Positions 1 through 8,426 of a stretch of DNA of 64,000 nt are shown piece after piece; positions within the stretch are counted from its first letter, which is position 1, and each line of letters starts with the position of its first letter. Under the pieces are notes generated by a model. It searched no databases, was not told the DNA's origin, and saw only the letters and a list, made by a program, of their open reading frames with translations. The position numbers were made by a program, and so were the translations under genes. This DNA is from Pseudomonadota bacterium (GTDB taxonomy: Bacteria > Pseudomonadota > Alphaproteobacteria > Caulobacterales > Caulobacteraceae): the NCBI GenBank assembly GCA_020161365.1, contig JAIUNU010000007.1:1-64000 (forward strand), in the 5' to 3' direction.

Positions 1-512
1 ACCCGGACCGTCGCCTCGCCCAGCTCGCGCAACTCGTCCAGCAGCGGCAGCGGCCGCGCCCCGTTCACCAGCGCGTCGGCCGGCAGGCTGAAGCGGATCT
101 TGAAGGCCTTGAGCGCCGGTGTGGTCGGCGGCGCGGGACCGTCGCCTTCGATCGCCTTTTGCAGGTCGGCCAGCAGGGCCTTGTCCAGGCCTTCCGCCAC
201 TGGCCGTCCTTCGGCCAGGGCGCGCATGTGGTCCTGGGCCGCGAGCACGGCGGCCACCAGCGGCGCGCTGGCCGCGACCTCGCCCCTGCGCACCCGGTCG
301 AAGGCGGTTTCGCAGTGGTGGGTAAAGGCGGCCAGGGCGTCGAAGCCGAACATCGCGCCCGAGCCCTTCAGGGTGTGCAGGGCGCGGAAGACCGCATCAA
401 TCAGGTCGCGATCCCCTGGACGATCGGCCAGATCAAGCAGGCCCTGCTCGATCTGTTCCAGAAGCTCCTGGGCTTCCTGGCGGAAGGTCTCGGTGGGATC
501 GAGCCCGCTCAT
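1..512 (-). CDS. cheA: CheA-type chemotaxis histidine kinase, N-terminal part (cut by window edge)
   Basis: About 170 codons of the N-terminus are visible and the rest lies left of base 1. The translation opens MSGLDPTETF and carries an Hpt (P1) domain with the phosphorylatable histidine in HTLKGSG at about residue 46. Near residue 140 a second region, beginning KIRFSLP, looks like the domain that follows P1 in CheA proteins. CheA autophosphorylates and passes phosphate to CheY/CheB. The ATG overlaps the stop of the upstream receiver gene (ATGA), so the two are translationally coupled in one minus-strand operon with the STAS gene. Seen: Hpt motif and overlap. Inferred: the CheA kinase core beyond the edge. 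A different Hpt-containing hybrid kinase cannot be excluded. Confidence 0.8.
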   Translation of the reverse strand, partial: MSGLDPTETFRQEAQELLEQIEQGLLDLADRPGDRDLIDAVFRALHTLKGSGAMFGFDALAAFTHHCETAFDRVRRGEVAASAPLVAAVLAAQDHMRALAEGRPVAEGLDKALLADLQKAIEGDGPAPPTTPALKAFKIRFSLPADALVNGARPLPLLDELRELGEATVR

Positions 513-874
513 TTCGCGAGGACCTTGTTGACCACCCTGACCAACTGCTCGGGGTCGAACGGCTTCGTCAGCCAGCCGGTCGCGCCGGCGGCCTTGGCCT
601 GGGCCTTGACGTCGGCGTCTGATTCCGTGGTCAGAAACAGGATTGGGACGCCGGCTCCGGCCGGGCGTCCTCGCAACTGCTGGATCATCGTCAACCCGTC
701 CATGACCGGCATGTTCAGGTCGGTGACGATCAGGTCGAAGCCGCCGGCGGTGGCCTTGTCGAGGCCTTCAGCGCCGTTCGCCGCCTCAGTCACGCTGTAA
801 CCCTCGGCGCTCAAGGCGATCTTGATCGCCGCGCGGATGCTGGCGGAGTCGTCCACCGATAGGATCGCGGTCAC
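509..874 (-). CDS. CheY-like single-domain response regulator
   Basis: A 121-residue stand-alone receiver domain. Acidic pocket D8/D9, phospho-acceptor D52 in TDLNMPVMDG, conserved T82/T83 and K104 in LTKPF are all present, so it should accept phosphate. There is no output domain. It sits between the STAS gene (2-nt gap) and cheA (4-nt overlap), so CheA is the likely phosphodonor. The role is probably motor or adaptation control, or a phosphate sink, in a secondary chemotaxis cluster. Several CheY paralogues exist in Caulobacter, so no number is assigned. Confidence 0.9.
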   Translation of the reverse strand: MTAILSVDDSASIRAAIKIALSAEGYSVTEAANGAEGLDKATAGGFDLIVTDLNMPVMDGLTMIQQLRGRPAGAGVPILFLTTESDADVKAQAKAAGATGWLTKPFDPEQLVRVVNKVLAK

Positions 875-876
875 GG

Positions 877-1197
877 TTATGCCCCCTCTTTAAGCCAAAA
901 ACTCGTCCTGCTGGGATCTGACGGATCCAGGAAGCCTCCTCGCCGCAGGACCGGAAGCACGGCTTCCCCGGCGGCGCTCAGCAGGCTTAGAGCCCGCCCG
1001 CGCTCAGCAAAGGCGCGGCGCGCGGACTCGATAAGTTGAACGAAGGACAGATCCGCTTCAGTTACGCCGTCGATGTCGATCAAGGCCGGCGCGTCCCTAT
1101 CCAGCACTTGCAGCAGGGTGGCATGCGCTTCCGCGATATTGGGGAGCGTAATCTTTCCCGAAAGAGAAATAATACTGTTATCTTGCGTTTCGGACAC
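877..1197 (-). CDS. STAS-domain protein
   Basis: Small cytoplasmic protein of about 106 residues with the STAS/anti-sigma-factor-antagonist fold: a strand opening (ISLSGKITL), then the segment ALIDIDGVTEADLSFVQLI, in which a serine follows the Asp-Leu pair where SpoIIAA-type proteins carry a phosphorylatable Ser. Such proteins occur in some alphaproteobacterial chemotaxis clusters. The GTG at 1195-1197 is preceded by GCGGGG and gives MSETQDNS. A TTG at 1213-1215 would add six residues (MRARGI) but has no Shine-Dalgarno sequence. It is the first gene of the STAS-cheY-cheA group; its partner is unknown. Confidence 0.75.
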   Translation of the reverse strand: MSETQDNSIISLSGKITLPNIAEAHATLLQVLDRDAPALIDIDGVTEADLSFVQLIESARRAFAERGRALSLLSAAGEAVLPVLRRGGFLDPSDPSRTSFWLKEGA

Positions 1198-1348
1198 AAT
1201 ACCCCGCGCTCGCAATAAAAATTGCGACTGTCTGGATCAGCTCATGAATTCAGACTGATCAGGTAACCTTAAACGCGAGTAAATTTGCCCAATGAGTGGG
1301 TGCGACAATCCGCCACGCCCCATCTTCTCCTCGAAAGACTTGGGGTCG

Positions 1349-3187
1349 CTAATTCAGGACGGCCTGAAGGGCGGTGAACAGTGTTTCCGCGGTAATGGGC
1401 TTGGCGAGATGGCGGTCAGCCCCCGCGCGCAGGCTGGCGCGGACGTGTTCCTCGGCGGCGTTGGCCGTCAGCATGATGATCGGCAGTCGGGTCTGACCGG
1501 CGGCGATTTCCAGACGTCGGATCTCTTCGATCGCCGCCAGGCCGTCCATCACCGGCATCTGCATGTCCATCAACACAAGATCTGGCCTCTGGCGCTGGAA
1601 GACCTGCACCGCCTCTTGACCGTTCTCGACGCTGATCACCTCCGCCGAGCCGTCGAGCATGATCTCCACGATGCGGCGGTTGGCCGGATGATCATCGGCG
1701 ACAAGCACCTTCAGAAGGCCTTCCGACAGGACGGATTCCTCGCCCGCGCCTAGCGAGGCATTCGTCTCGAGGTCGTGGTCGCCCCCGGGCGGGGGCAGCG
1801 GCAAGGTGAACCAGAATCTCGAGCCGGCGCCCGGCGTGCTTTCGCAATCGAGCGTTCCCCCCATCAGCGCCACCAGATCGCGCGCGATCGTCAGGCCCAG
1901 GCCCACGCCGCCAAAGCGCCGCGTCATCGAATCGTCGGCCTGTTGGAAACGCTCGAAAATGCGGTCCTTGTCGGCCGAGGAGAATCCCAGACCCGTGTCG
2001 CGGACTTCGAAGCGCACCTGGCCTGGCGCAGTCTCCTCGATGTTAAGCGCGACCTCGCCTCGGGCGGTGAACTTGATGGCGTTTCCGATCAGGTTGCTCA
2101 GCACTTGGCCCAGCCGCACCTCGTCGCCCATGACATTCTGCAGGGCAGGGGGGCAGGTGATCGCGAACGTGACCTCGCCTCCCGCCAGTTCGCTACGCGC
2201 CGCTGCTTCCACCGAGCGCGCCAAATCCTGTATTTTGAAGGGCTTGGGTTCGATCCGGAGCTTCTCGGCCTCCATTTGGACAACGTCCAGGATGTCATCA
2301 AGCAGGCGTCGTAGCGTTCGGCCGGCCAAGCCGACCATTTCCACCTGTTCGCGGGCGGCCGCATCCAGATCCGCCCGCGAGAGCATGTCGGCGCAGGCGA
2401 CAATACTGTTCATGGGCGTGCGCACTTCGTGGCTCATGTTCGCCAGGAAGGCGCTCTTGGCCTGGCTTGCCCGCTCGGTGGCTTCCAGCGCGTGTTGAAG
2501 GGCTTCGGCTTGCGCCAGGCGCCCGGTGATGTCCTCCGCGAGGTTGATCACGTGGCGCGGCCCTTGGTCGTCGAAGGTCGCCATCGACTTGATGTCGTAG
2601 ACAGCCCCGCCCATCGTTTCGGGTAAGCGGACGCCATGGGTGACGCGCGTCTCGCCCATGCCGAGCTCCTCGACGTCAACGCTGGAGACCGCAGCGGCGA
2701 GATCGGCGGCGAACAGTTCTGTGGGCGTGCGCCCGAGCGCCTGCTCGGCGTCGACCCCAAAGGCCGCTTCGGCCGCCCGGTTCCAGAGCACATACCGGCC
2801 CGTGTCCGCAGCCGTGACGGTCAAGGGGGAGGGGAGAGACTGAACGACGGACGCCATTAGAGCGGTGGATTCAACGCCTTCCGTGACGTTCTGGGCGACG
2901 GCCGTGATCGCGGAGACCTGTCCATCGACGCCGAAGACCGGCGCGACGATGGCCTCGAAGTATGAGGCCGTCCGAAGCTTGCGCTGATCGAATGAGCGAA
3001 AGCGCGCGACGCCCCCGCTTTTCGCTGCAGCGAGCGCCCGGTGGAGAGAGAAGCTGCTCTCTTCGGGCCAGTGCTCGCGCCAGAATGTGCCTACCGCCTC
3101 CCGCGCGGCAACGCCGGAAAACCGCTCGCTCGCCTCGTTGAGGTGCAGGATGCGGCCATCCAGATCCAGCGTCCAAAGACAGTTCAA
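1349..3187 (-). CDS. Hybrid sensor histidine kinase (PAS-PAS-HisKA-HATPase-REC)
   Basis: 612 residues with no membrane segment. There are two PAS-like domains (about 3-105 and 110-225), a coiled linker, a HisKA domain with H253 in MSHEVRTPMN, an HATPase domain with the N box (about 353-378), G1 DTGLGF (397) and G2 GGVGLGL (426), then a C-terminal receiver with DD at 498-499, acceptor D541 and a conserved LAKP lysine. This is a cytosolic hybrid kinase that presumably hands phosphate to an Hpt protein; the CheA Hpt 2 kb away is one candidate (inference). The only available start is TTG at 3185-3187, because an in-frame TGA lies four codons upstream, and the first PAS begins almost at residue 1. 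The real N-terminus may be slightly truncated. Confidence 0.85.
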   Translation of the reverse strand: MNCLWTLDLDGRILHLNEASERFSGVAAREAVGTFWREHWPEESSFSLHRALAAAKSGGVARFRSFDQRKLRTASYFEAIVAPVFGVDGQVSAITAVAQNVTEGVESTALMASVVQSLPSPLTVTAADTGRYVLWNRAAEAAFGVDAEQALGRTPTELFAADLAAAVSSVDVEELGMGETRVTHGVRLPETMGGAVYDIKSMATFDDQGPRHVINLAEDITGRLAQAEALQHALEATERASQAKSAFLANMSHEVRTPMNSIVACADMLSRADLDAAAREQVEMVGLAGRTLRRLLDDILDVVQMEAEKLRIEPKPFKIQDLARSVEAAARSELAGGEVTFAITCPPALQNVMGDEVRLGQVLSNLIGNAIKFTARGEVALNIEETAPGQVRFEVRDTGLGFSSADKDRIFERFQQADDSMTRRFGGVGLGLTIARDLVALMGGTLDCESTPGAGSRFWFTLPLPPPGGDHDLETNASLGAGEESVLSEGLLKVLVADDHPANRRIVEIMLDGSAEVISVENGQEAVQVFQRQRPDLVLMDMQMPVMDGLAAIEEIRRLEIAAGQTRLPIIMLTANAAEEHVRASLRAGADRHLAKPITAETLFTALQAVLN

Positions 3188-3936
3188 TGGGTGACCTCAA
3201 GATCGTAGCACTTGATCTTCATCAAGTGTGGCGGGCGATAATCGGACCGGCGCTCGCGCGTCTCGTCAATTGCCGCTCTGCTCATTTTCGCTTTTCCGTT
3301 TCGGGTGTCCAGAGCGGTCGCAGGCCGCCTTCTATCGTCCGCTCACCTATTACTCAATCTGAGGTTTTCAGGGGCGTAGGCGCGGCGGCCTGAAGCTCGG
3401 TCGCCGAAAGCGCCTGCGACATCGGGCGTCAGGCGCGCCGGCTTCGATCAGTGGGCGATCGAGGACAGGCCGTGCGTACCAAGAGAGCAAGAATAATGCC
3501 GCTACGGCGCAAGACATGATCCATGGCGGTGATAAAAACAAATATGTAGCTGTGGAAATCGTTCCGAGCACGAAATATCCGTGTACGGATTATCTTAAAT
3601 TGCCTTTTTGCTGAGCATCGATGGAAATCACTATGTAAACAATAGTATTTGAAGATACAAAAAGCGCCAATAGAAATTTGCCTATAAAATAGAAAATATA
3701 TTCGATGCAAATAAATATCTCCATTCAAGATAAATTTGCCTTTCGAAATCATGGGTCGGGCCGTTCGTTAGACTCCGTTCTCCGTGATCTAAGCGGATCC
3801 CCGTAGGGCCTGGTCGTGGCCCGACGTGTATTGGATGATTGTGAATCCAGAAAAAGTGTCACAATTGCCGACTAAAGAGCTCCCCTAGGCGTGACCGCCT
3901 GCGTTCGTCGCGGCTTGAGAAACCAGAGGGGCTCCT
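3188..3936. other. 749-bp intergenic region with an AT-rich island
   Basis: No convincing gene lies here. Bases 3188-3520 have ordinary high GC. From about 3530 to 3770 the sequence is strikingly AT-rich, unlike anything else in the window, and holds three near-copies of AAATTTGCC (3597-3604 lacking one T, 3674-3682, 3732-3740). A minus-strand reading frame spans 3429-3752 but its composition and residue make-up do not look coding. The last 100 bases carry the dyad listed separately and the promoter of the following lipoprotein gene. Confidence 0.6.
3838..3865. promoter_or_regulatory. Inverted repeat upstream of elpS-like gene
   Basis: A perfect 7-bp dyad, ATTGTGA at 3838-3844 and TCACAAT at 3859-3865, separated by 14 bases, 72 bases before the elpS-like ATG. 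The right arm on the minus strand reads ATTGTGACACTTT, and the same 13-mer occurs upstream of the TonB receptor gene at 45539. It is probably an operator. It does not match a clean tandem Pho box, although the TGTCAC core resembles one PhoB half-site. Confidence 0.45.
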
Positions 3937-5484
3937 GTGAAGCTGTATAGAAACCTAATGCTCGTGAGCTGCGCCGCGATGGCGCTGGCCGGCTGCGGAT
4001 CCGATGACATCTCGTCGCCCGGGACGGGCGGCAACGTCACCATCAACAACCCGACGACGCCGACCACCCCGACGACGCCGACCACCCCGACCACGCCGAC
4101 GACCGTGACGCCGGCCTCGGGCTGTCCGACGATCGCCGACCCGCAAGGCCTGAAGGATGACGGCACGATCACGGGTCCCACGGGGACCTGGCGCGTGTGC
4201 ACCCTGCCGTCGCGTATCAATCGTTCGATCACCCTGCCGAAGATCGCGGGCCTGCTGTACCAAATGGCCGGTCGCGTCGACGTCGGCACGGATGGCGGCT
4301 TCACGAAATCGTCCGCCGACACGAACGTCACGCTGACGATCGAACCTGGCGTTATCGTCTACGGTGGTACGGGCGTGTCCTGGTTGGCCGTCAATCGCGG
4401 CAACAAGATCAACGCCGTCGGCACCGCCACGCGTCCGATCATCTTCACCAGCCGCGACAACGTCCTGGGCCTGAACACCGAGACCTCGCAAGGTCAGTGG
4501 GGCGGCATCGTGCTGCTGGGCCGCGCGAAGATCACCGACTGCACCACCGGTTCAACCGCCGCGAACACCTGCGAGCGTCAGACCGAAGGCGCGGCCGACC
4601 CGGCCCTGTTCGGCGGTTCGGACGACACCGACAACAGCGGTATCATGCAGTACGTGCAGATCCGCTACTCGGGTTACGTGCTGGGCGCCAACGTGGAGCT
4701 GCAGTCGCTGACGCCGTCGGGCATCGGCAGCGGCACGGTCCTGAGCCACATCCAAAGCTACAACAGCTCGGACGACGGCGTTGAGTTCTTCGGCGGCGTC
4801 CCGCAGATGAAGTACTACGTCTCGGTCGGCGCGGACGACGACAGCCTCGACGTCGACGTCGGCGCGCGCGCCAACTTCCAGTACGGCATCATGATCCAGC
4901 GCGATGGCGCCGGCGACGCCCTGATGGAAATCGACAGCAACGGCCGCGAGACCGAGCTGCCGCGCACGGATCTGCGCATCTCGAACTTCACGATGATCCA
5001 GCGCCAAGTCAGCAGCAACAACGAATCCGCCGACCTGGCTTCGATCCTGCTGCGTGGCAACTCGGACACGACGATCGCCAACAGCATCATCGTCTCGCCG
5101 AACAACGAATGCCTGCGCATGAACGGTTCGGGCGCGACCCCGGCCACCCTGCTGGCGCGTTCGTTCGTCATGAGCTGTAACGCCACCAAGTACCTCGGCA
5201 GCGGCACGTACAACGCCGCCGCGGTTCAGGCTCAGTTCGGCTCGGGCGGCAACAACAACAACGACGCCTTCACCTCGACGCTGAACGCCTTCATCAACGG
5301 CGTCAACGAACTGCAAGTCGCGGTGTTCAATGTTACGGGCCTGGGCGCGTTCTTCAGCCCGGCCACCTACATCGGCGCCGTCAAGGACAGCAACGACACC
5401 TGGTACGCCGGCTGGACCTGCAACAGCTCGGCCGCCAACTTCGGCTCGACCAGCACCGCCTGTACGTCGCTGCCGACCAACTAA
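3937..5484 (+). CDS. elpS: Surface lipoprotein, ElpS-like (phosphate-starvation lipoprotein next to the T2SS)
   Basis: 515 residues. A lipoprotein signal peptide ends in the lipobox LAGC (Cys at about 20), followed by a low-complexity linker of five to six tandem Pro-Thr-Thr units (about residues 35-53). The rest is rich in Gly, Asn, Ser and Asp, with short repeating strands (for example QWGGIVLLGRA) suggesting a right-handed beta-helix. The position, directly before a TonB receptor and a 12-gene type II secretion operon, matches ElpS of C. crescentus. ElpS is an outer-membrane lipoprotein made under phosphate starvation and released in a T2SS-dependent way; release coincides with extracellular alkaline phosphatase activity (established for the family member). 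I identify it by neighbourhood and architecture, not by alignment. No catalytic motif is evident. Confidence 0.72.
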   Translation: MKLYRNLMLVSCAAMALAGCGSDDISSPGTGGNVTINNPTTPTTPTTPTTPTTPTTVTPASGCPTIADPQGLKDDGTITGPTGTWRVCTLPSRINRSITLPKIAGLLYQMAGRVDVGTDGGFTKSSADTNVTLTIEPGVIVYGGTGVSWLAVNRGNKINAVGTATRPIIFTSRDNVLGLNTETSQGQWGGIVLLGRAKITDCTTGSTAANTCERQTEGAADPALFGGSDDTDNSGIMQYVQIRYSGYVLGANVELQSLTPSGIGSGTVLSHIQSYNSSDDGVEFFGGVPQMKYYVSVGADDDSLDVDVGARANFQYGIMIQRDGAGDALMEIDSNGRETELPRTDLRISNFTMIQRQVSSNNESADLASILLRGNSDTTIANSIIVSPNNECLRMNGSGATPATLLARSFVMSCNATKYLGSGTYNAAAVQAQFGSGGNNNNDAFTSTLNAFINGVNELQVAVFNVTGLGAFFSPATYIGAVKDSNDTWYAGWTCNSSAANFGSTSTACTSLPTN

Positions 5485-5506
5485 GCCGACGCGTTTTCGT
5501 CGAAAC

Positions 5507-5535
5507 GGGGGGCGGCTGGAAGACGGCTGCCCCCC
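5507..5535 (+). repeat. Intercistronic hairpin between elpS-like gene and TonB receptor
   Basis: Inverted repeat GGGGGGCGGC (5507-5516) and GCTGCCCCCC (5526-5535): ten pairs with one G-U wobble and a 9-nt loop, starting 22 bases after the elpS-like stop. No U-tract follows, so it is more likely a processing, stability or partial-attenuation element than a strong terminator. It would let the lipoprotein be expressed above the receptor from one transcript. Confidence 0.6.
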
Positions 5536-5571
5536 AAACTTTACCTGCCTAGCTCCCCGGGGGGATTGGAT

Positions 5572-8238
5572 ATGATCACGCGTCGGCTAACGTCTCTGCT
5601 GCTTCTCTCGACCGCGCTCTCGATGCCTTCCTGGGCCCTGGCGCAGACCGCCCCTTCGGCCGACGAGGCCGCCAAGCCCGCCGCCGCTGCGGCTCCGGCG
5701 CAGTCGGACTTCCAGCAACCTGAAGTCTCGATCCCGGGCATGGTCGACGCCGTGGTCATCACCGCGAACCGCTCAACCAACGTGGTCCGCACGGGGTCGC
5801 AAGTCGTTACGGTTCTGAGCTCGGCCGAAATCGCGCGCACGGGCGAAGGCAACATCGCCGGCGCGCTGAACCGGGTCACCGGCGTGACCCTGGTCGGCAA
5901 CGGCTATGTCTATGTTCGCGGTCTTGGCGACCGCTACTCCCTGGCGCTGCTCAACGGTTCGCCGCTGCCGAGCCCGGAGCCGCTGAAGCGCGTCGTCCCG
6001 CTGGACCTGTTCCCTAGCCGCGTGATCGCGTCGTCGCTGGTTCAGAAGAGCTATTCGGCCAACTTCCCCGGCGAGTTCGGCGGTGGCGTGATCAACCTCA
6101 CCACCAAGTCGATCCCGAGCGAGGGCTTCATCAGCATCGGGGCGTCGGTGTCCGGCGACACCGAAACCACCAACCAGCTCGGCTACGACCACTACGGCAG
6201 CAAGACCGATTGGACCGGCTTCGACAACGGCAATCGCGACACGCCTTCGGCCCTGGCGGCCTTCTTCGCCAGCGGCGAGCGCATCAGCTCGGGTAAGGTC
6301 GACACGGCGGCGATCGCCGGCCAACTCGTGAACAGCCGTAATGGCGTGGTTCAGAAGTGGAACCACCTGCCGGTCAACTACGCGATGGATATCACGGCCG
6401 CCAAGCCGTTCGACCTCGACTCAATGGACCTCGGCGTCATCGCCACGGTCGGCTTCAGCAACCGCTGGACCACCCGCGACGCCCAGATCCAGAGCTCGCT
6501 GAACGCCGACCTCGCCGACAAGGAATCTGATTTCCGCCGCGTCAGCACCGATAACCGCATGGTGCTCAACGGCATGTTCGGCGCCTCGCTCGGCTTTGGC
6601 GAGAACAAGATCCGCTGGACGAACCTCTACGTCCACGACACGGTCAAGAACACGCGTCTGGCGCTGGGTAAGCGCGGCGGCACCAACGTCGATTATATGC
6701 AGCAGAACACCGGTTGGTTCGAGCGCCAGTTGGTCAACACCCAGCTGGTCGGCGAATTCCGGCCGATGGATAATTTGAACGTGGATGTTCGCGCGAGCTA
6801 CGCAAACACCCAACGCAAGGCGCCGGCGGAACTCTCACTGGAGTACGTCCGCACGAACGCGTCGGCCGACCCCTACGGCCAGTATTTCGTTAACCGCCTC
6901 AACAACGGTAACGGCGGTGACGCGCGCATCAGCTATTCGGATCTGGACGAGGACCTGTGGTCGGGCGGCGTGGACGCCACCTACAAGCTGGCGCCGGGCT
7001 TCGCCGCGACGGTCGGCTACGCCTATGTGACCACTGATCGCGACAGCTCGCGCCGTGACTTCCAGTTCCAGGCAGCGAACACCTTCCCGCGCGGCGTCGA
7101 CATGCTGCGTCCGGACCTCCTGCTGGCGCCGTCGATCATCAAGAACTTCAACATCGGCCTGGTCGACACCAACGAAGGCAACCCCGCCTTCCGCGCCCAG
7201 CTGCAGAACCACGCCGCTTACGGCAAGCTGAACGGCACGGTCTTTGGCGACTTCGATTTCGATGTCGGCGTCCGTTACGAGACGGCGCGCCTGAAGGTGG
7301 CGCCGACCGAGGTCTTCAAGACCCCCGGCGCTTCGCTGGCGTCGACGCGCCAGAACGAGAACTACTGGCTGCCTTCGGTCACGGGCACCTGGCGCGGCAT
7401 CCAAGACTCTCAGATCCGTCTAAGCGCCTCGAAGACGATCGCCCGACCGCAGTTCCGCGAACTGATCTATCAGTTCTATTTCGACCCGGACAGCAACCGC
7501 ATGTATCGCGGCAACCCGCTGCTGAGCGATAGCGAGCTGACCAACTTTGAAGGTCGCTATGAGTGGTACTTCGCCAGTGATCAGCGTCTGACGGTCGCGG
7601 GTTTCTATAAGAACATCGATCGTCCGATCGAAAGCTTCGTCTCGGGCAGCGATCTGTCGACCAGCTTCGCCAACGCGCCCAAGGCCAAGCTCTACGGCGC
7701 AGAGTTCGAAGTTCAGAAGTATTTCGACCTGTCGGATCTCAATGGCGACTTCTGGGCTAGCCGTCGTCTGGTGGCGATCGCCAACTACACCTACTCCAAG
7801 TCCGAGCTTCAGGTTTCCGCCGGCGACACGGTCGCGGTCTTCGCCGCGACCTCGACCAAGGCGACGGACTATTTCACCGACGGCGCGCCGCTGACCGGCC
7901 AGTCGGATCACGTGGTGAACCTGCAATTGGGCCTCGAAGACACCGAGCGCCTGTCGCAGCAAACCCTGCTGATCAACTATGCCAGCAAGCGGGTCACCAG
8001 CCGCGGTCTGGTCAACAGCGGCCAGCCGGACGTCGAGGCCTATCCCGGCACGCGCATCGACTTCGTCGCGCGTCAGGGTCTGAAACTGTGGGGCCGCGAA
8101 GTCGAACTGAAGTTCGAAGCCCGCAACCTGACCGGCGTGGGCTACGAAGAGTACCAGAAGGCCGGCAAGAACCGCGTCGACGTCAACACTTACGACGTCG
8201 GTCGCTTCTTCTCGATCGGCGCTTCGGCTAAGTTCTAG
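5572..8238 (+). CDS. TonB-dependent outer-membrane receptor
   Basis: About 888 residues. A signal peptide ends near ALAQ; a TonB-box-like segment (DAVVITANRS) precedes a plug domain and a large 22-strand-type barrel ending in SIGASAKF with C-terminal Phe. The ATG at 5572 is chosen because the GGGGGG at 5559-5564 is well spaced; an in-frame TTG lies two codons earlier. It lies 87 bases after the elpS-like gene and is followed by a strong hairpin, so the pair forms its own unit upstream of the secretion genes. Substrate is unknown. The context (phosphate-responsive lipoprotein, T2SS) suggests uptake of a product released outside the cell, possibly a phosphorus compound. That is inference. Confidence 0.9.
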   Translation: MITRRLTSLLLLSTALSMPSWALAQTAPSADEAAKPAAAAAPAQSDFQQPEVSIPGMVDAVVITANRSTNVVRTGSQVVTVLSSAEIARTGEGNIAGALNRVTGVTLVGNGYVYVRGLGDRYSLALLNGSPLPSPEPLKRVVPLDLFPSRVIASSLVQKSYSANFPGEFGGGVINLTTKSIPSEGFISIGASVSGDTETTNQLGYDHYGSKTDWTGFDNGNRDTPSALAAFFASGERISSGKVDTAAIAGQLVNSRNGVVQKWNHLPVNYAMDITAAKPFDLDSMDLGVIATVGFSNRWTTRDAQIQSSLNADLADKESDFRRVSTDNRMVLNGMFGASLGFGENKIRWTNLYVHDTVKNTRLALGKRGGTNVDYMQQNTGWFERQLVNTQLVGEFRPMDNLNVDVRASYANTQRKAPAELSLEYVRTNASADPYGQYFVNRLNNGNGGDARISYSDLDEDLWSGGVDATYKLAPGFAATVGYAYVTTDRDSSRRDFQFQAANTFPRGVDMLRPDLLLAPSIIKNFNIGLVDTNEGNPAFRAQLQNHAAYGKLNGTVFGDFDFDVGVRYETARLKVAPTEVFKTPGASLASTRQNENYWLPSVTGTWRGIQDSQIRLSASKTIARPQFRELIYQFYFDPDSNRMYRGNPLLSDSELTNFEGRYEWYFASDQRLTVAGFYKNIDRPIESFVSGSDLSTSFANAPKAKLYGAEFEVQKYFDLSDLNGDFWASRRLVAIANYTYSKSELQVSAGDTVAVFAATSTKATDYFTDGAPLTGQSDHVVNLQLGLEDTERLSQQTLLINYASKRVTSRGLVNSGQPDVEAYPGTRIDFVARQGLKLWGREVELKFEARNLTGVGYEEYQKAGKNRVDVNTYDVGRFFSIGASAKF

Positions 8239-8246
8239 GCGAATGA

Positions 8247-8274
8247 GCCGAGAGGAGGTTTTCCTCCTCTCGGC
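8247..8274 (+). terminator. Hairpin terminator after the TonB receptor
   Basis: Perfect 12-bp stem GCCGAGAGGAGG / CCTCCTCTCGGC around a TTTT loop, eight bases after the stop. The U-tract is weak (GTCCTC follows). It separates the elpS-receptor unit from the gsp operon, which begins about 150 bases later. Confidence 0.75.
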
Positions 8275-8426
8275 GTCCTCGCGACGCTGCGCCCCGAGAT
8301 CCAGCTTTCGCCTCGGATCATCCGAACCGGGAGCGTTTGTCATATTTCTGTAGTCAAACCGTCGCCGAACTGCGGCGCCGCCGCGCTACATCGCTTCGAC
8401 CGTAAGCGATCCGTTGGCGGACCCCA

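Noticed and set aside
3429..3752. 107-codon minus-strand frame in the AT-rich island as a gene
   Set aside because: Composition is AT-driven, the residue mix (many Ile, Phe, Arg, Cys) is not protein-like for this genome, and no ribosome site or family pattern is seen.
3838..3865. Classical Pho box before the elpS-like gene
   Set aside because: Only one TGTCAC half-site is present; the expected direct repeat at 11-bp spacing is absent, so I list it as an unassigned dyad.
4047..4100. CCGACGACG-type tandem repeat as a CRISPR or VNTR locus
   Set aside because: It encodes the Pro-Thr-Thr linker of the lipoprotein; there are no spacers.
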